Shown: positions 52,957-62,455 of the stretch, in pieces
How the letters are laid out: every line of letters begins with the position of its first letter
Position numbering within the stretch: position 1 is the first letter of the stretch
Notes under the pieces: model-generated
Databases searched by the model: none
What the model saw: only the letters and a program-made list of their open reading frames with translations
Told to the model about the DNA's origin: nothing
Assembly: GCA_022825065.1 (NCBI GenBank)
Contig: JAJDYR010000005.1
Location: forward strand, 1-64,000
DNA: 64,000 nt
Source: a bacterium
GTDB taxonomy: Bacteria; UBA8248
Direction of reading: 5' to 3'
Made by a program: the position numbers and the translations under genes

Positions 52957-54069
52957 ATGAAAATTGCGATAGATGCCATGGGGGGAGACAACGCGCCTTC
53001 GGCAATCATAGAAGGAGCGGTGGACGCTCACCGGGAAGAGGGTATTGAAACCATCCTGGTGGGCGTGCCGGAGCGAATCGAGGCGGAACTTGTCCGTCTT
53101 GGAGCTTCCAAGGATGTTTTTGAGATTCGCTCGGCGAGTCAAGTCATCGATATGGGTGAATCACCCACGAAGTCGGTGAAGACCAAGCCGGACTCATCCA
53201 TGCGCGTCGCGCTTCAGTTGGTCAAGGACGGAGAAGCGCAGGGGGTATTCAGCGCGGGCGACACCGGAGGCGCCTTCGCCACGGGCCTGTCCGTCTTGCA
53301 GCGTATGCCGGGCGTTCAGCGGCCCGCCATTGCCGCTCTGGTCCCCACCCTTAAAGGATTTTCCGTTATGCTGGACGTGGGGGCGAATCTAAGTCCGCGG
53401 GCCCAGCACTTGTTTCAATTCGGCATTATGGGTTCCGTGTATACCCAGGAAGTGTTCAAGAAATCCGCGCCCACGGTGGGGTTATTGAACGTGGGTGGAG
53501 AAGATTCCAAAGGAACCGAGGTGTTGAAGGCGGTCCATGAGATTTTTGTGAAAAGCGATTTGAATTTTGTGGGCAACGTAGAAGGGAGCACTATTTTTCA
53601 AGGCGGCACCGACGTGGTCGTGTGCGATGGGTTCGTGGGCAACGTGGCTTTGAAGGTAAGCGAGAGTCTCAGTGAAATGCTGACGACGCTGCTCAGAGAG
53701 GAAATCGTCGGTTCGATGCGCAGCAAAATCGGGTATATGTTTTTGCAAAATGGGCTGAAATCCATGCGCCAAAGAACCGATTATTCCGAATATGGAGCGG
53801 CGCCATTGCTGGGCTTGGGTGGAATTTGTACGATTGGACATGGCCGGAGCAACTCGAAGGCCGTGAAAAATGCCATCCGTACGACGGCGAATATCGTCAA
53901 GGTCGATCTGAATGCCAAGATAGAAAAAGAGATTGACAAGCATATCTCCATACAGCGCAGTGGAGACGTGGGGTGGCGCTTGTGGAACCAAATACGAACG
54001 GGCATTTTTTACGAGAAGGTAACGGGGGACGAAAAGAAGGGTGACGATGAAGAAAAGCAGTCCTCTTGA
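52957..54069 (+). CDS. plsX: Phosphate acyltransferase PlsX
   Basis: PlsX makes acyl-phosphate from acyl-ACP for phospholipid synthesis. The 370-residue protein begins MKIAIDAMGGDNAPSAIIEGAVDA and carries FSAGDTGGAFATGLSVLQRMPGVQRPAIAAL, MLDVGANLSPRAQHLFQFGIMGSVY and GAAPLLGLGGICTIGHGRSNSKAVKNAIR. ATG 52957 follows GGAAGAG, 20 bp after rpmF. The C-terminus is a charged tail (KVTGDEKKGDDEEKQSS). Confidence 0.96.
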   Translation: MKIAIDAMGGDNAPSAIIEGAVDAHREEGIETILVGVPERIEAELVRLGASKDVFEIRSASQVIDMGESPTKSVKTKPDSSMRVALQLVKDGEAQGVFSAGDTGGAFATGLSVLQRMPGVQRPAIAALVPTLKGFSVMLDVGANLSPRAQHLFQFGIMGSVYTQEVFKKSAPTVGLLNVGGEDSKGTEVLKAVHEIFVKSDLNFVGNVEGSTIFQGGTDVVVCDGFVGNVALKVSESLSEMLTTLLREEIVGSMRSKIGYMFLQNGLKSMRQRTDYSEYGAAPLLGLGGICTIGHGRSNSKAVKNAIRTTANIVKVDLNAKIEKEIDKHISIQRSGDVGWRLWNQIRTGIFYEKVTGDEKKGDDEEKQSS

Positions 54070-54136
54070 TATCTGACCCGGTTTTCGACTACGATCATAC
54101 CCTAGCAGTTATCTCGCCCGTATAGGGAATCATATT

Positions 54137-55126
54137 GTGACCCACTCCGTCATATTGGGGACAGGTTCTTATCTCCCTGAAAGAGTTCTCTCGAACGCTG
54201 ATCTGGAAAAAATGGTCGACACCAGCGACCAGTGGATTCGCGATAGAACGGGAATCAGCGAGCGGCGTGTGGCGAGGCCCGATGAAGCGACTTCCCACTT
54301 ATCGATTCATGCAGCCAATCAGGCGCTGGAAGCCGCGGGCATGGGCGCCGAGGAAATTGACCTCATCATCGTAACCACCCTCACACCGGACACGATGTGC
54401 CCGGCCGCTGCCTGTTGGCTGCAGTCCCATATCGGAGCTCACAAGGCCGCGGCGTTTGACATGAATGCTGCGTGCACGGGCTTCGTCTACGGTCTTCAGG
54501 CGGCGGACGCCTATATCCGTTCGGGCATGATGAAGAACGTGCTCCTGGTTTCCGCCGACGTAATGACGCGGATGACGAATTGGGAGGATAGGGGCACTTG
54601 TGTCTTGTGGGGTGATGGCGCGGGCGCAGTCGTTGTGGGAGCGTCGGAGAACGGGAGAAGAGGCGTCCTGGATTCCAGGGTCTACAGCGACGGCAAAGGC
54701 GGGGAGATGATTCTGGTCCCGGGAGGCGGTTCGCGGTTTGCGCCGATGACGCCGAACGATGTGCACAACAAGGAGCACTTGCTGCAGATGAAAGGGAAAG
54801 AGACGTTCAAGACGGCTGTGCGTTATTTCCTGGAAGTCTGTAATGAAATGCTGGAGCGAAGCGGTCTCACATTGGACGATGTGGATATTTTTATTCCGCA
54901 TCAGGCGAATCTGCGGATTATCGAGGCCGTGGCGAAACGGCTTGAATTCTCAATGGACAAGGTGATCGTCACGATTAACAAATATGGCAATATGTCCGCG
55001 GCCACCATCCCGGTTGCGCTGGATGAATCGGTGAGGGAGGGGAAAATCAGAAGCGGAGATAATGTCCTCATGGCTGCTTTCGGTGGAGGCCTCACCTGGG
55101 GTGCGTCTTTAGTCGAATGGAAGTGA
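54137..55126 (+). CDS. fabH: 3-oxoacyl-ACP synthase III
   Basis: FabH condenses acetyl-CoA with malonyl-ACP to start fatty-acid synthesis. The 329-residue protein has the catalytic Cys in AAFDMNAACTGFVYGL, His in IFIPHQANLRI and Asn in TINKYGNMSAATIPVAL. WEDRGTCVLWGDGAGAVVVG is also family-typical. It starts at GTG 54137. Confidence 0.96.
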   Translation: MTHSVILGTGSYLPERVLSNADLEKMVDTSDQWIRDRTGISERRVARPDEATSHLSIHAANQALEAAGMGAEEIDLIIVTTLTPDTMCPAAACWLQSHIGAHKAAAFDMNAACTGFVYGLQAADAYIRSGMMKNVLLVSADVMTRMTNWEDRGTCVLWGDGAGAVVVGASENGRRGVLDSRVYSDGKGGEMILVPGGGSRFAPMTPNDVHNKEHLLQMKGKETFKTAVRYFLEVCNEMLERSGLTLDDVDIFIPHQANLRIIEAVAKRLEFSMDKVIVTINKYGNMSAATIPVALDESVREGKIRSGDNVLMAAFGGGLTWGASLVEWK

Positions 55127-55231
55127 TGAGATGAACGCCTGGAAAGATTTCGCTCCACCCCCCGCCCTGTTTCATCAGCGAGCATAATTGATTCAAGCTT
55201 CGTCGTTCATGCCATAGGTAAGGGTTACTAG

Positions 55232-56170
55232 ATGGCTGTGAAAATTGCGTTTTTGTTTCCAGGGCAAGGTTCGCAATATGTTGGCATGGGCAAGCAATTC
55301 TATGATGAATATCCTGTTGCGCGAGAAGCCTATGAGCAGGCGAGTGATATTTTGGGATGGGACCTCGCGAGGCTGAGCTTCGAGGGTCCCAAATCGGAGT
55401 TGACGCTTACTTGCCACACCCAACCCGCAATTCTGGTTCATAGCCATATCGCTTGCACTTTATTGCGTGAGTGCGGCCATAGTCCTTCTCTCGCCTTAGG
55501 GCACAGTTTGGGGGAATACTCCGCCCTTCTGGCGGCCGGGGCCATCGATTTTCAGACGGGTGTTGAGTTGGTGAAGAAAAGAGGCCGCTTCATGCACGAG
55601 GCTGTCCCCGAGCGGGGCGGCGCCATGGCGGCTTTGCTCGGGATAGAGAGAGAAGCGGCCGAAGCCATATGTGGGGAAGTGGGAGGCGTGGTGGAGGTTG
55701 CAAATTATAATGCCCCCGGCCAATATGTCTTGTCGGGAGATAAGGATGCGGTAGAATCCGCCGCGCGGCTGGCAACAGACAAAGGAGCCAGGAAGGTTAT
55801 CATGCTTCCGGTTGGCGCGCCTTTCCATTGTTCTTTGCTGAGCGAAGCGGCCGAGCGGATGAGTGAAGTTCTTGACGAAGCGGATATTGCCGATCCTTCG
55901 ATTCCCGTATATGCGAATGTAACCGCTCAACCCGTTCTGGAAGGAAAACTGGTAAGAGAGTTGCTCAAACGGCAGATTCGCTCTCCCGTTCGTTGGGAAG
56001 ACTCTGTACGTGCGGCGGGCGAGGAGAAACCCGATGTGATGGTCGAGTTGGGCCCCGGGAAAGTGCTCTCAGGATTGAACAGGCGGATATTGAAGGGTAT
56101 ACCGGTGCATAATGTGGAAGATACGCGGAGCCTGGAGCAAACGGTTTCGGACTTGGGGGAGTTCAACTGA
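55232..56170 (+). CDS. fabD: Malonyl-CoA:ACP transacylase
   Basis: FabD moves malonyl from CoA to ACP. The 312-residue protein has IAFLFPGQGSQYVGMGKQFYDEYP, the nucleophilic Ser in ALGHSLGEYSALLAAGAI and the catalytic His in LPVGAPFHCSLL. It lies 105 bp after fabH. The gene that usually follows, fabG, is absent here; acpP follows after 170 bp. Confidence 0.96.
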   Translation: MAVKIAFLFPGQGSQYVGMGKQFYDEYPVAREAYEQASDILGWDLARLSFEGPKSELTLTCHTQPAILVHSHIACTLLRECGHSPSLALGHSLGEYSALLAAGAIDFQTGVELVKKRGRFMHEAVPERGGAMAALLGIEREAAEAICGEVGGVVEVANYNAPGQYVLSGDKDAVESAARLATDKGARKVIMLPVGAPFHCSLLSEAAERMSEVLDEADIADPSIPVYANVTAQPVLEGKLVRELLKRQIRSPVRWEDSVRAAGEEKPDVMVELGPGKVLSGLNRRILKGIPVHNVEDTRSLEQTVSDLGEFN

Positions 56171-56340
56171 ATTTCATCCCTGTGTATGATGGTTGCTGAA
56201 GTATAGTCGATAAAGAGCGAAAACAGGTTTTAGAATTCAGGTTGATCGCTCCGGTGAAGTGAAATGAGTATTGGATCTGAGTTCTTGCTGAAAGGATGAC
56301 TCAATACCGGTTTTAGAGAAAGATTTTCGGAGGAATCGGC

Positions 56341-56583
56341 GTGACAGATGATATCAAAGCACAAATAAGAGAAATCATTGTTGAGCAGTTGAGTGTGGAG
56401 CCTGAAAAGGTGGTGCCGGAAGCTTCGTTTACCGATGATCTGGGAGCGGACTCGCTGGATACCGTAGAGCTGGTCATGGCTTTTGAGGAGAAATTCGGTA
56501 TCGAAATCCCGGATGAAGAAGCGGAGAAAATCTCCACGGTTCAAGATGCGTACGACTACATCTCGAAGGTGCCTGGAGACTAG
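56341..56583 (+). CDS. acpP: Acyl carrier protein
   Basis: The 80-residue acidic protein carries the phosphopantetheine serine in [33 protein letters not shown]. It starts at GTG 56341 behind CGGAGGAAT. ACP carries the growing acyl chain in the cytosol. It lies between fabD and fabF. Confidence 0.97.
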   Translation: MTDDIKAQIREIIVEQLSVEPEKVVPEASFTDDLGADSLDTVELVMAFEEKFGIEIPDEEAEKISTVQDAYDYISKVPGD

Positions 56584-56618
56584 AGAAATCTCGTTGGTCT
56601 GCAAATCGAAGAGGAAGC

Positions 56619-57896
56619 ATGAATAATCAAGATTTATTGAGTTCGGATGTCCGGGTTGTCGTCACGGGACTCGGCCTGCTAACGCCGCTGGGCTTGTCGG
56701 TAGAAGAAAACTGGGAAGCCTTGATGCAGGGCCGCTCCGGCATCGGTAAAGTTACCCGGTTTTGTCCGGATCGCCTGACGTCTCGCATCTGCGGCGAAGT
56801 AAAAGGTTTTGAACCTGAGAATTATGTTTCCCGCAAAGAACTCAAGAAAATGGATACTTTCATCCAGTACGTTCTTGCGGCCTCTCAAATGGCCTTCGAT
56901 GATGCCGACCTGGAAGCTCCCGACGCGGAAATGGCACCGCGGTACGGCACCATCATCGGCGTGGGTTTGGGCGGTTTACCCGCCATAGAAGCCAACAAGG
57001 AATTATTGCTAACCAGAGAGCCGACGCGCATCAGTCCCTTCTTCATCCCCATGTTGTTGGGAAACCTGGCTGCCGGGCAGGTTTCGATGCGCTGGGGACT
57101 AAAGGGGCCGAACATTTGCACCACCACTGCGTGTGCGTCCGGGAATCACGCTATCGGAGACGCGATGAAGTGTATTCAGCGCGGCCTGGTGGATGTCATG
57201 GTGGCCGGTGGCAGTGAGTCTTGTATCACGGAGTTGGCCATGGCGGGATTTTGCGCGATGCGAGCGCTCAGCACTCGTAACGATGACCCCGAGAGCGCGA
57301 GTCGTCCCTTTGATACGGACAGGGACGGATTCGTGATGGCGGAGGGGGCAGGCGTCATGATCCTGGAGCGTTATGAACACGCTGTAGCGCGCGGTGCGAA
57401 TATTTACGCCGAACTCGGTGGCTACGGACTCACTTCCGACGCCCACCACATCACCTCCCCGGACCCGGGTGGTGACGGGGCGGCCCGCTGCATGGACATG
57501 GCGCTCAATGACGCAAGACTAGAGCCTGAGGATGTGGATTACATCAACGCGCATGGCACATCCACTGGTGCGGGAGATAGACTCGAAACGACAGCCATCA
57601 AAAGAACTTTTGGCGATCATGCCTACAATCTGAGTGTAAGTTCCACAAAATCTATGACCGGGCATCTTCTGGGTGCGGCGGGAGGCGTGGAATCGGTTTT
57701 CACTATCTTGGCGCTTAAGAATCAGTGCATTCCACCTACGATCAATTTAGATACGCCGGATTCGGAATGCGACCTCGACTATGTGCCCAATTCTGCCCGG
57801 AAAGCGGACATCGACTGTGCCATCACAAACTCGTTCGGGTTCGGGGGAACCAACGCTTCGCTGTTATTCAAGAGAGCGGAAAACAACGCAGCTTAA
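56619..57896 (+). CDS. fabF: 3-oxoacyl-ACP synthase II
   Basis: FabF elongates acyl-ACP with malonyl-ACP. The 425-residue protein has VVVTGLGLLTPLGLSVEENW, the catalytic Cys in CTTACASGNHAIGDA, and His residues in INAHGTSTGAGD and TKSMTGHLLGAAGGVES. It lies 35 bp after acpP. The rnc reading frame begins beyond its stop. Confidence 0.96.
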   Translation: MNNQDLLSSDVRVVVTGLGLLTPLGLSVEENWEALMQGRSGIGKVTRFCPDRLTSRICGEVKGFEPENYVSRKELKKMDTFIQYVLAASQMAFDDADLEAPDAEMAPRYGTIIGVGLGGLPAIEANKELLLTREPTRISPFFIPMLLGNLAAGQVSMRWGLKGPNICTTTACASGNHAIGDAMKCIQRGLVDVMVAGGSESCITELAMAGFCAMRALSTRNDDPESASRPFDTDRDGFVMAEGAGVMILERYEHAVARGANIYAELGGYGLTSDAHHITSPDPGGDGAARCMDMALNDARLEPEDVDYINAHGTSTGAGDRLETTAIKRTFGDHAYNLSVSSTKSMTGHLLGAAGGVESVFTILALKNQCIPPTINLDTPDSECDLDYVPNSARKADIDCAITNSFGFGGTNASLLFKRAENNAA

Positions 57897-57954
57897 AAAA
57901 AGAGGTTCTGCCAACGACAGAAACGGGAAACTCTCCGGTTTCGGCGCCAGGGGT

Positions 57955-58638
57955 GTGACCCTGGGTGAAATCGAAACCCAAGTCGGCTATTCGTTTTCGA
58001 ATAAGGAACTTCTCGTTCGAGCCCTCACGCACCGTTCTTTTTCTCAAGAAAGTTCAACCCCCACTTCAGACAATGAACGACTTGAATTTTTAGGTGATGC
58101 TGTTTTGCAACTCATCGTGACGGAAAAACTATGGAAAGATTTTCCGGCGGACGATGAGGGTGTGCTGACTCATATGCGTTCAGAACGGGTGAATGGCCGC
58201 ACTTTGGCGGGAGTTTTTAAGCGCCGTGGACTGGGAAACTTCATTCGTCTGGGCAAAGGGGAAGAAAAAACGGGCGGTCGGCAAAAACCTTCCATCCAGG
58301 CGGGAGCAGTTGAGGCGTTGGTCGGCGCCATATATCTTGATGCCGGTTACGCCCGTTGTACACAATGGGCGCAATCATGGTTCTGGGCTGCAGGTCTGAA
58401 TGAAGGAGAAGTCCTGTCGCAGGATTTCAAAAGCCAGCTTCAGCGGTTGGCTCAAAAAAATGGCAACAAACCACCTGGTTATCGTCTGGTTCGGGAGAGT
58501 GGTCCTGAGCACGAAAAAAAATTCGAGGTTGAAGTTCGCCTCGGCCGTAAGGTTATGGGACGTGGGCAAGGCACGACCAAAAAAGCGGCTGAGCAGGTAG
58601 CGGCGAAAGAAGCCGTTTATAAGATCGGAGAAGCCTAG
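57955..58638 (+). CDS. rnc: Ribonuclease III
   Basis: RNase III cuts double-stranded RNA in rRNA and mRNA maturation. The catalytic domain shows NERLEFLGDAVLQLIVTEKLW and the acidic IQAGAVEALVGAIYLDAGY. The double-stranded RNA-binding domain covers about residues 155-225 (DFKSQLQRLAQKNGNKPPGYRLV...GQGTTKKAAEQVAAKEAVYKI). The track start inside fabF is unlikely. GTG 57955 gives the usual short lead before GYSFSNKELL, though its AGGGG lies only 1 nt away. The length is 227 residues. Confidence 0.93.
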   Translation: MTLGEIETQVGYSFSNKELLVRALTHRSFSQESSTPTSDNERLEFLGDAVLQLIVTEKLWKDFPADDEGVLTHMRSERVNGRTLAGVFKRRGLGNFIRLGKGEEKTGGRQKPSIQAGAVEALVGAIYLDAGYARCTQWAQSWFWAAGLNEGEVLSQDFKSQLQRLAQKNGNKPPGYRLVRESGPEHEKKFEVEVRLGRKVMGRGQGTTKKAAEQVAAKEAVYKIGEA

Positions 58639-58776
58639 CGACAACGAGCTCTTGGAATGTAATATTTTGCTTTACGGATGCCGGGGAATTCTGGTAAGTT
58701 ATTGATTCCTACCGCCCTGGTAGTGTCTTATACCGCCCCCTGAAAATGAAGTTCATCCGCCCGCCGAGGTGTTGAA

Positions 58777-61700
58777 TTGCGATTCCAACGCTTGGAGATG
58801 CAGGGGTTCAAGTCCTTCGTTGAAAAAACCGTGATTGAAATAGGCGAGGGTCTTACGGCTGTGGTCGGACCCAACGGATGCGGCAAGAGCAATGTGTGCG
58901 ATGCCGTTCGTTGGGTTCTGGGCGAACAGGCTCCCAAAAATATGCGCTCGAAGAAGATGGAGGATGTTATCTTCAACGGCAGCGCCGAGCGCAAGCAACT
59001 CGGGATGTCCGAGGTCTCGCTCACCATTACTGATCTCAAAGGCGTGGTGACCTCTCCCGCATTCAAGGATTTTGACGAGGTAGTGGTTACCCGCCGGTTG
59101 TACCGCTCCGGGGAGAGTGAATATCTCATCAATCGCAATCCTTGCCGCCTCAAAGACATCGTCGACTTGTTTCTGGATACCGGCGTTTCCCTCGATACTT
59201 TCTCCATCGTGGAACAGGGCAAGATAGAGACTCTCGTGAACGCGAGGCCACTGGACAGGCGGGTTCTGATTGAAGAAGCCGCCGGTATTATGAAGTATAA
59301 GAGCAGGCGGAACGAGGCGTTGAGAAAGCTGGAACTGGCGCAGGCGAATCTGCTTCGTGTGGCTGACATCATGCGCGAGAAGGAATCCCGTCTCCGCTCT
59401 TTGCGCCGCCAGGCGAGGAAAGCAACTTTTCACAAGGAATACCGAACCGAAATTGCCGATCTTTCCCAAAGAATCATGACGCTCGACTACCTCAAGCTTG
59501 TCGATGAACTTGTTCCCGCGGAAAAGGCGTATAACCGCATCAAAGAAACGGAACAAGCGGTATCCGCGAAATTATCTTCTCTAGATGCCGAAAGGGAAAA
59601 CGGGCGTATTTTGATCACCGAGCGTTCGGAAGCATTAGCGGAATCCCGCCGCCGTGCAGTTGAAGTGGAAGGTTGCCTTCAGGGGCTGGAGAATCGGGTT
59701 GAGATGCTGGGCAGCCGTCTAAAGGAACTCGATACGGAAGATGAACGTCGCATGGAGGAGATCCAGGCTCTCGATGTTGAAACCACGACCTTGGAGAATG
59801 AGAGAATCGGGCTTGCTTCAACACTTGAGATGCTTACGGGGCAATCGAGTCTTGCGCGCCAGGAATATGACGTCGGCCTGGCTGAGTTAGCCGCCTATCG
59901 TGAGAACTTAAGAGAACACGAACGGGTTCTTGATGAGACCCGGAGCGCGCAAGAGGAAGAAAAAGAGCGTTTGAGCGCGACTCGTCAGCAAATCGCTTCC
60001 ATCGAATCGCGACGTGAGGGACTGACCGAGTCCACTGCAAAGACTGGTGAAGAGCTTGAGGAGCTCAAGCGTCAGATCGAATTGACACAAACCGACGCAG
60101 ATGATGCGAAAAGCCGGCTGGAATCGCTGACAGCATCTGAAATCCGCGCAAAACAAGAACTTGAACAGGCGAGGTCTGAGTGCGCGAGAACGTCCGAGTC
60201 TTTGAGCCGTCACGAAGAACTCGTGGCTGGAACGAGAGAGTCCTTGATGGAAGCGAAATCCGCTCTCTCGGCCCTGGAAGGTGTTTTGGGCTCCGACGAG
60301 AGCGGAATAGCGGATATGGAAGCGTTCCGATCTTGTGGCGCTCAAGTTCTGGCGTCTTTTTCCGATCTAATTCGCGTCGATCCGAAATTTGAAAAAGCCA
60401 TTGAAACGGTCCTCGGCGATCAATTGATGGGCGTGGTTGTGGAGAGTCCGGGTGATGCGGTGGATGCGCTCCGCGCGCTGATGGGTTCGGAAATCGGGCG
60501 AGGTGTGGCTCTGCCCAAGGAAGTAGATGCTCAACCGGATGCCATCGTCCCGCTGGGGGAAGGTGTTCTCGGTGCGGCGGCGGATTTTGTTCGCTGCAAA
60601 GTGGATTATCGCCCTCTCATTCAATCGCTGCTCTGTAATGTTGTTGTGGTTGAGGACATCGATGCCGCGCAGGCGGCATGGTGCAATGGATCCCAAGGCA
60701 TCGTCTGTGTGACTTTGAAGGGTGAAATTATTCATGCAAATGGTGCGGCCGAAGGCGGTTTGGGTCGAAATGAAGGTTTTTTGGAGCGTTCAAGAAGATG
60801 TGAGGAGGTGCGCCTGAAAGCGGAGCAGCTGGAGGCGCAAGCTCTTGAATTGGAACCGATATCTGAAAAATTGAGTGAGCAACTCACGAAAGCGGAACAA
60901 AGGAACCGCCTTGCAGTTGAGGCGAGTCAACGGGCGGCGGTAATGCGCGTGGAGGCCGAAGGAATCCTCCGTTCGACGGAAGATAAACACGAGGCATTGA
61001 AAAAACGGTTGGCCTCGCTTGAATCCACGCAAGAGGGGACGCGCACGGAGCAGATGCGCCTCGAAGAGACCCTCCGGGCGGCCAAGGATGAAAGTCTCCG
61101 CTCGGAAGAGGCGATTATGGAGATCACCTTGCGTGTCGAGGAGATCGAAAGAAAGGTCGGTGACGCCGGCGAGCGGTATTCAGAGATGGAGGTGCGTGTC
61201 ACGGACAAAAGAATCGCCTTGACGGAAATAAATGGACAGGTGGCTGTTGGTCGGGCCGAAGTTCAGCGGCTGGAGAATGCGATATCCCAGAATTCAGCCC
61301 GCAAAATTCGAAGTGAAGAAGATCAGCTCGGGTCGAGCGATAAGAGAAAACGCTTTCAGGAAAACCTCGGGCAATGCAGAGAGGAAATTCTCACTTTTCA
61401 GGATGAGAAAGCCAGGGTGGAAGCCGAACAGACCGAGCGTGAGCGCGTTTTGCGTGAAGTGCAATCACGTGATGAGCAACTGGGTGATTCGATTCGCGAG
61501 ATGAGAGAGAAGGCTTCACACCTGACCGGTGAGGTAAGTGAGGCGGCGGACCGGCGTACGAAGCTTCGTGTACAACGGGAATCCATGGTTGAATCCGCCA
61601 AAGTGGAGTGTCAAGTCAATCTTGAGGTAACTGCGGAGAGTCGGCGGGAAGAACTTCCCCAGTATCAGGAGATTGTGAATCGTCTGGAGATGTTGCAGAA

Positions 61701-62361
61701 AAGACTTGACCGCATGGGAGAGGTGAATCCCCTTGCCGCACAGGAATACGATGAAATCAATCAGGAATATGTGTTTTTACAAGAACAACAGCAGGATTTG
61801 GAAAATTCCATCGCCGATCTGCACACGACGATCGAGAGACTGAACAAGACAACGAGATCCCGTTTCCTGGCGGCGTTCGAGGAGGTGGGTAGTGCATTCG
61901 CGGACATTTTTGGACGTCTTTTCCAGGGCGGTGAGGCGCGTATGTACCTGCTCGACCCGAATGACCCCCTGGAGACGGGGGTTGATATAGAAGTGAGGCC
62001 GCCGGGCAAGCGTCCTTCGAACATCATGCTCCTCTCCGCAGGGGAGAAGGCGCTTACCGCTATTTCCTTGTTGTTCGCGGTATTCAGCGTCAGGCCGAGT
62101 CCGTTTTGCATTCTCGACGAGGTGGACGCCACCCTCGATGACGCCAATGTCGGACGTTTTCGGGAAGTGATTGCCGAACTTGAGGATCGGAGCCAGTTCA
62201 TCATTATCACGCATAATAAAAAGACCATGTCGTTCGCGAATCAGCTCTACGGCGTGACGCAAAGAGAAAAAGGAGTTTCGGAGATTGTCTCCGTAAAGCT
62301 GAATCGCGAGGAGACGAGAGTAAACGGGGTGGGAGAAGCGGTATTGGAATCGCAGGTGTAG
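58777..62361 (+). CDS. smc: Chromosome segregation protein SMC
   Basis: SMC organises and compacts the chromosome. The 1194-residue protein has Walker A at residues 31-39 (GPNGCGKSN) and long coiled coils (about 165-500 and 665-1030). A hinge lies in between (about 505-650). The C-terminal ATPase half has the signature LSAGEKALTAISLL near residue 1086 and Walker B CILDEVDATLDDANVGRF near 1110. It starts at TTG 58777 behind GAGGTG. The ScpA and ScpB partners are not in the window. Confidence 0.97.
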   Translation: MRFQRLEMQGFKSFVEKTVIEIGEGLTAVVGPNGCGKSNVCDAVRWVLGEQAPKNMRSKKMEDVIFNGSAERKQLGMSEVSLTITDLKGVVTSPAFKDFDEVVVTRRLYRSGESEYLINRNPCRLKDIVDLFLDTGVSLDTFSIVEQGKIETLVNARPLDRRVLIEEAAGIMKYKSRRNEALRKLELAQANLLRVADIMREKESRLRSLRRQARKATFHKEYRTEIADLSQRIMTLDYLKLVDELVPAEKAYNRIKETEQAVSAKLSSLDAERENGRILITERSEALAESRRRAVEVEGCLQGLENRVEMLGSRLKELDTEDERRMEEIQALDVETTTLENERIGLASTLEMLTGQSSLARQEYDVGLAELAAYRENLREHERVLDETRSAQEEEKERLSATRQQIASIESRREGLTESTAKTGEELEELKRQIELTQTDADDAKSRLESLTASEIRAKQELEQARSECARTSESLSRHEELVAGTRESLMEAKSALSALEGVLGSDESGIADMEAFRSCGAQVLASFSDLIRVDPKFEKAIETVLGDQLMGVVVESPGDAVDALRALMGSEIGRGVALPKEVDAQPDAIVPLGEGVLGAAADFVRCKVDYRPLIQSLLCNVVVVEDIDAAQAAWCNGSQGIVCVTLKGEIIHANGAAEGGLGRNEGFLERSRRCEEVRLKAEQLEAQALELEPISEKLSEQLTKAEQRNRLAVEASQRAAVMRVEAEGILRSTEDKHEALKKRLASLESTQEGTRTEQMRLEETLRAAKDESLRSEEAIMEITLRVEEIERKVGDAGERYSEMEVRVTDKRIALTEINGQVAVGRAEVQRLENAISQNSARKIRSEEDQLGSSDKRKRFQENLGQCREEILTFQDEKARVEAEQTERERVLREVQSRDEQLGDSIREMREKASHLTGEVSEAADRRTKLRVQRESMVESAKVECQVNLEVTAESRREELPQYQEIVNRLEMLQKRLDRMGEVNPLAAQEYDEINQEYVFLQEQQQDLENSIADLHTTIERLNKTTRSRFLAAFEEVGSAFADIFGRLFQGGEARMYLLDPNDPLETGVDIEVRPPGKRPSNIMLLSAGEKALTAISLLFAVFSVRPSPFCILDEVDATLDDANVGRFREVIAELEDRSQFIIITHNKKTMSFANQLYGVTQREKGVSEIVSVKLNREETRVNGVGEAVLESQV

Positions 62362-62398
62362 CATCCCGAATTTTCTCGAGAGGCCATGTTGAAGATGA

Positions 62399-62431
62399 CC
62401 CCGGCGCACTGTCGCCGGGGTTGGTTTGTTT
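62399..62431 (+). terminator. Hairpin between smc and ftsY
   Basis: CCCCGGCG and CGCCGGGG form a perfect 8-bp stem with a 6-nt loop (CACTGT), followed by TTGGTTTGTTT. It is a likely intrinsic terminator or attenuator between the two genes. The T-run is interrupted, so partial readthrough is possible. Confidence 0.7.
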
Positions 62432-62455
62432 GGCGCAGGTTTGGGAAATATCAAA

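Noticed and set aside
57781-57954. Upstream extension of rnc inside fabF
   Set aside because: It would overlap fabF by more than 100 bp and adds residues not found in RNase III.
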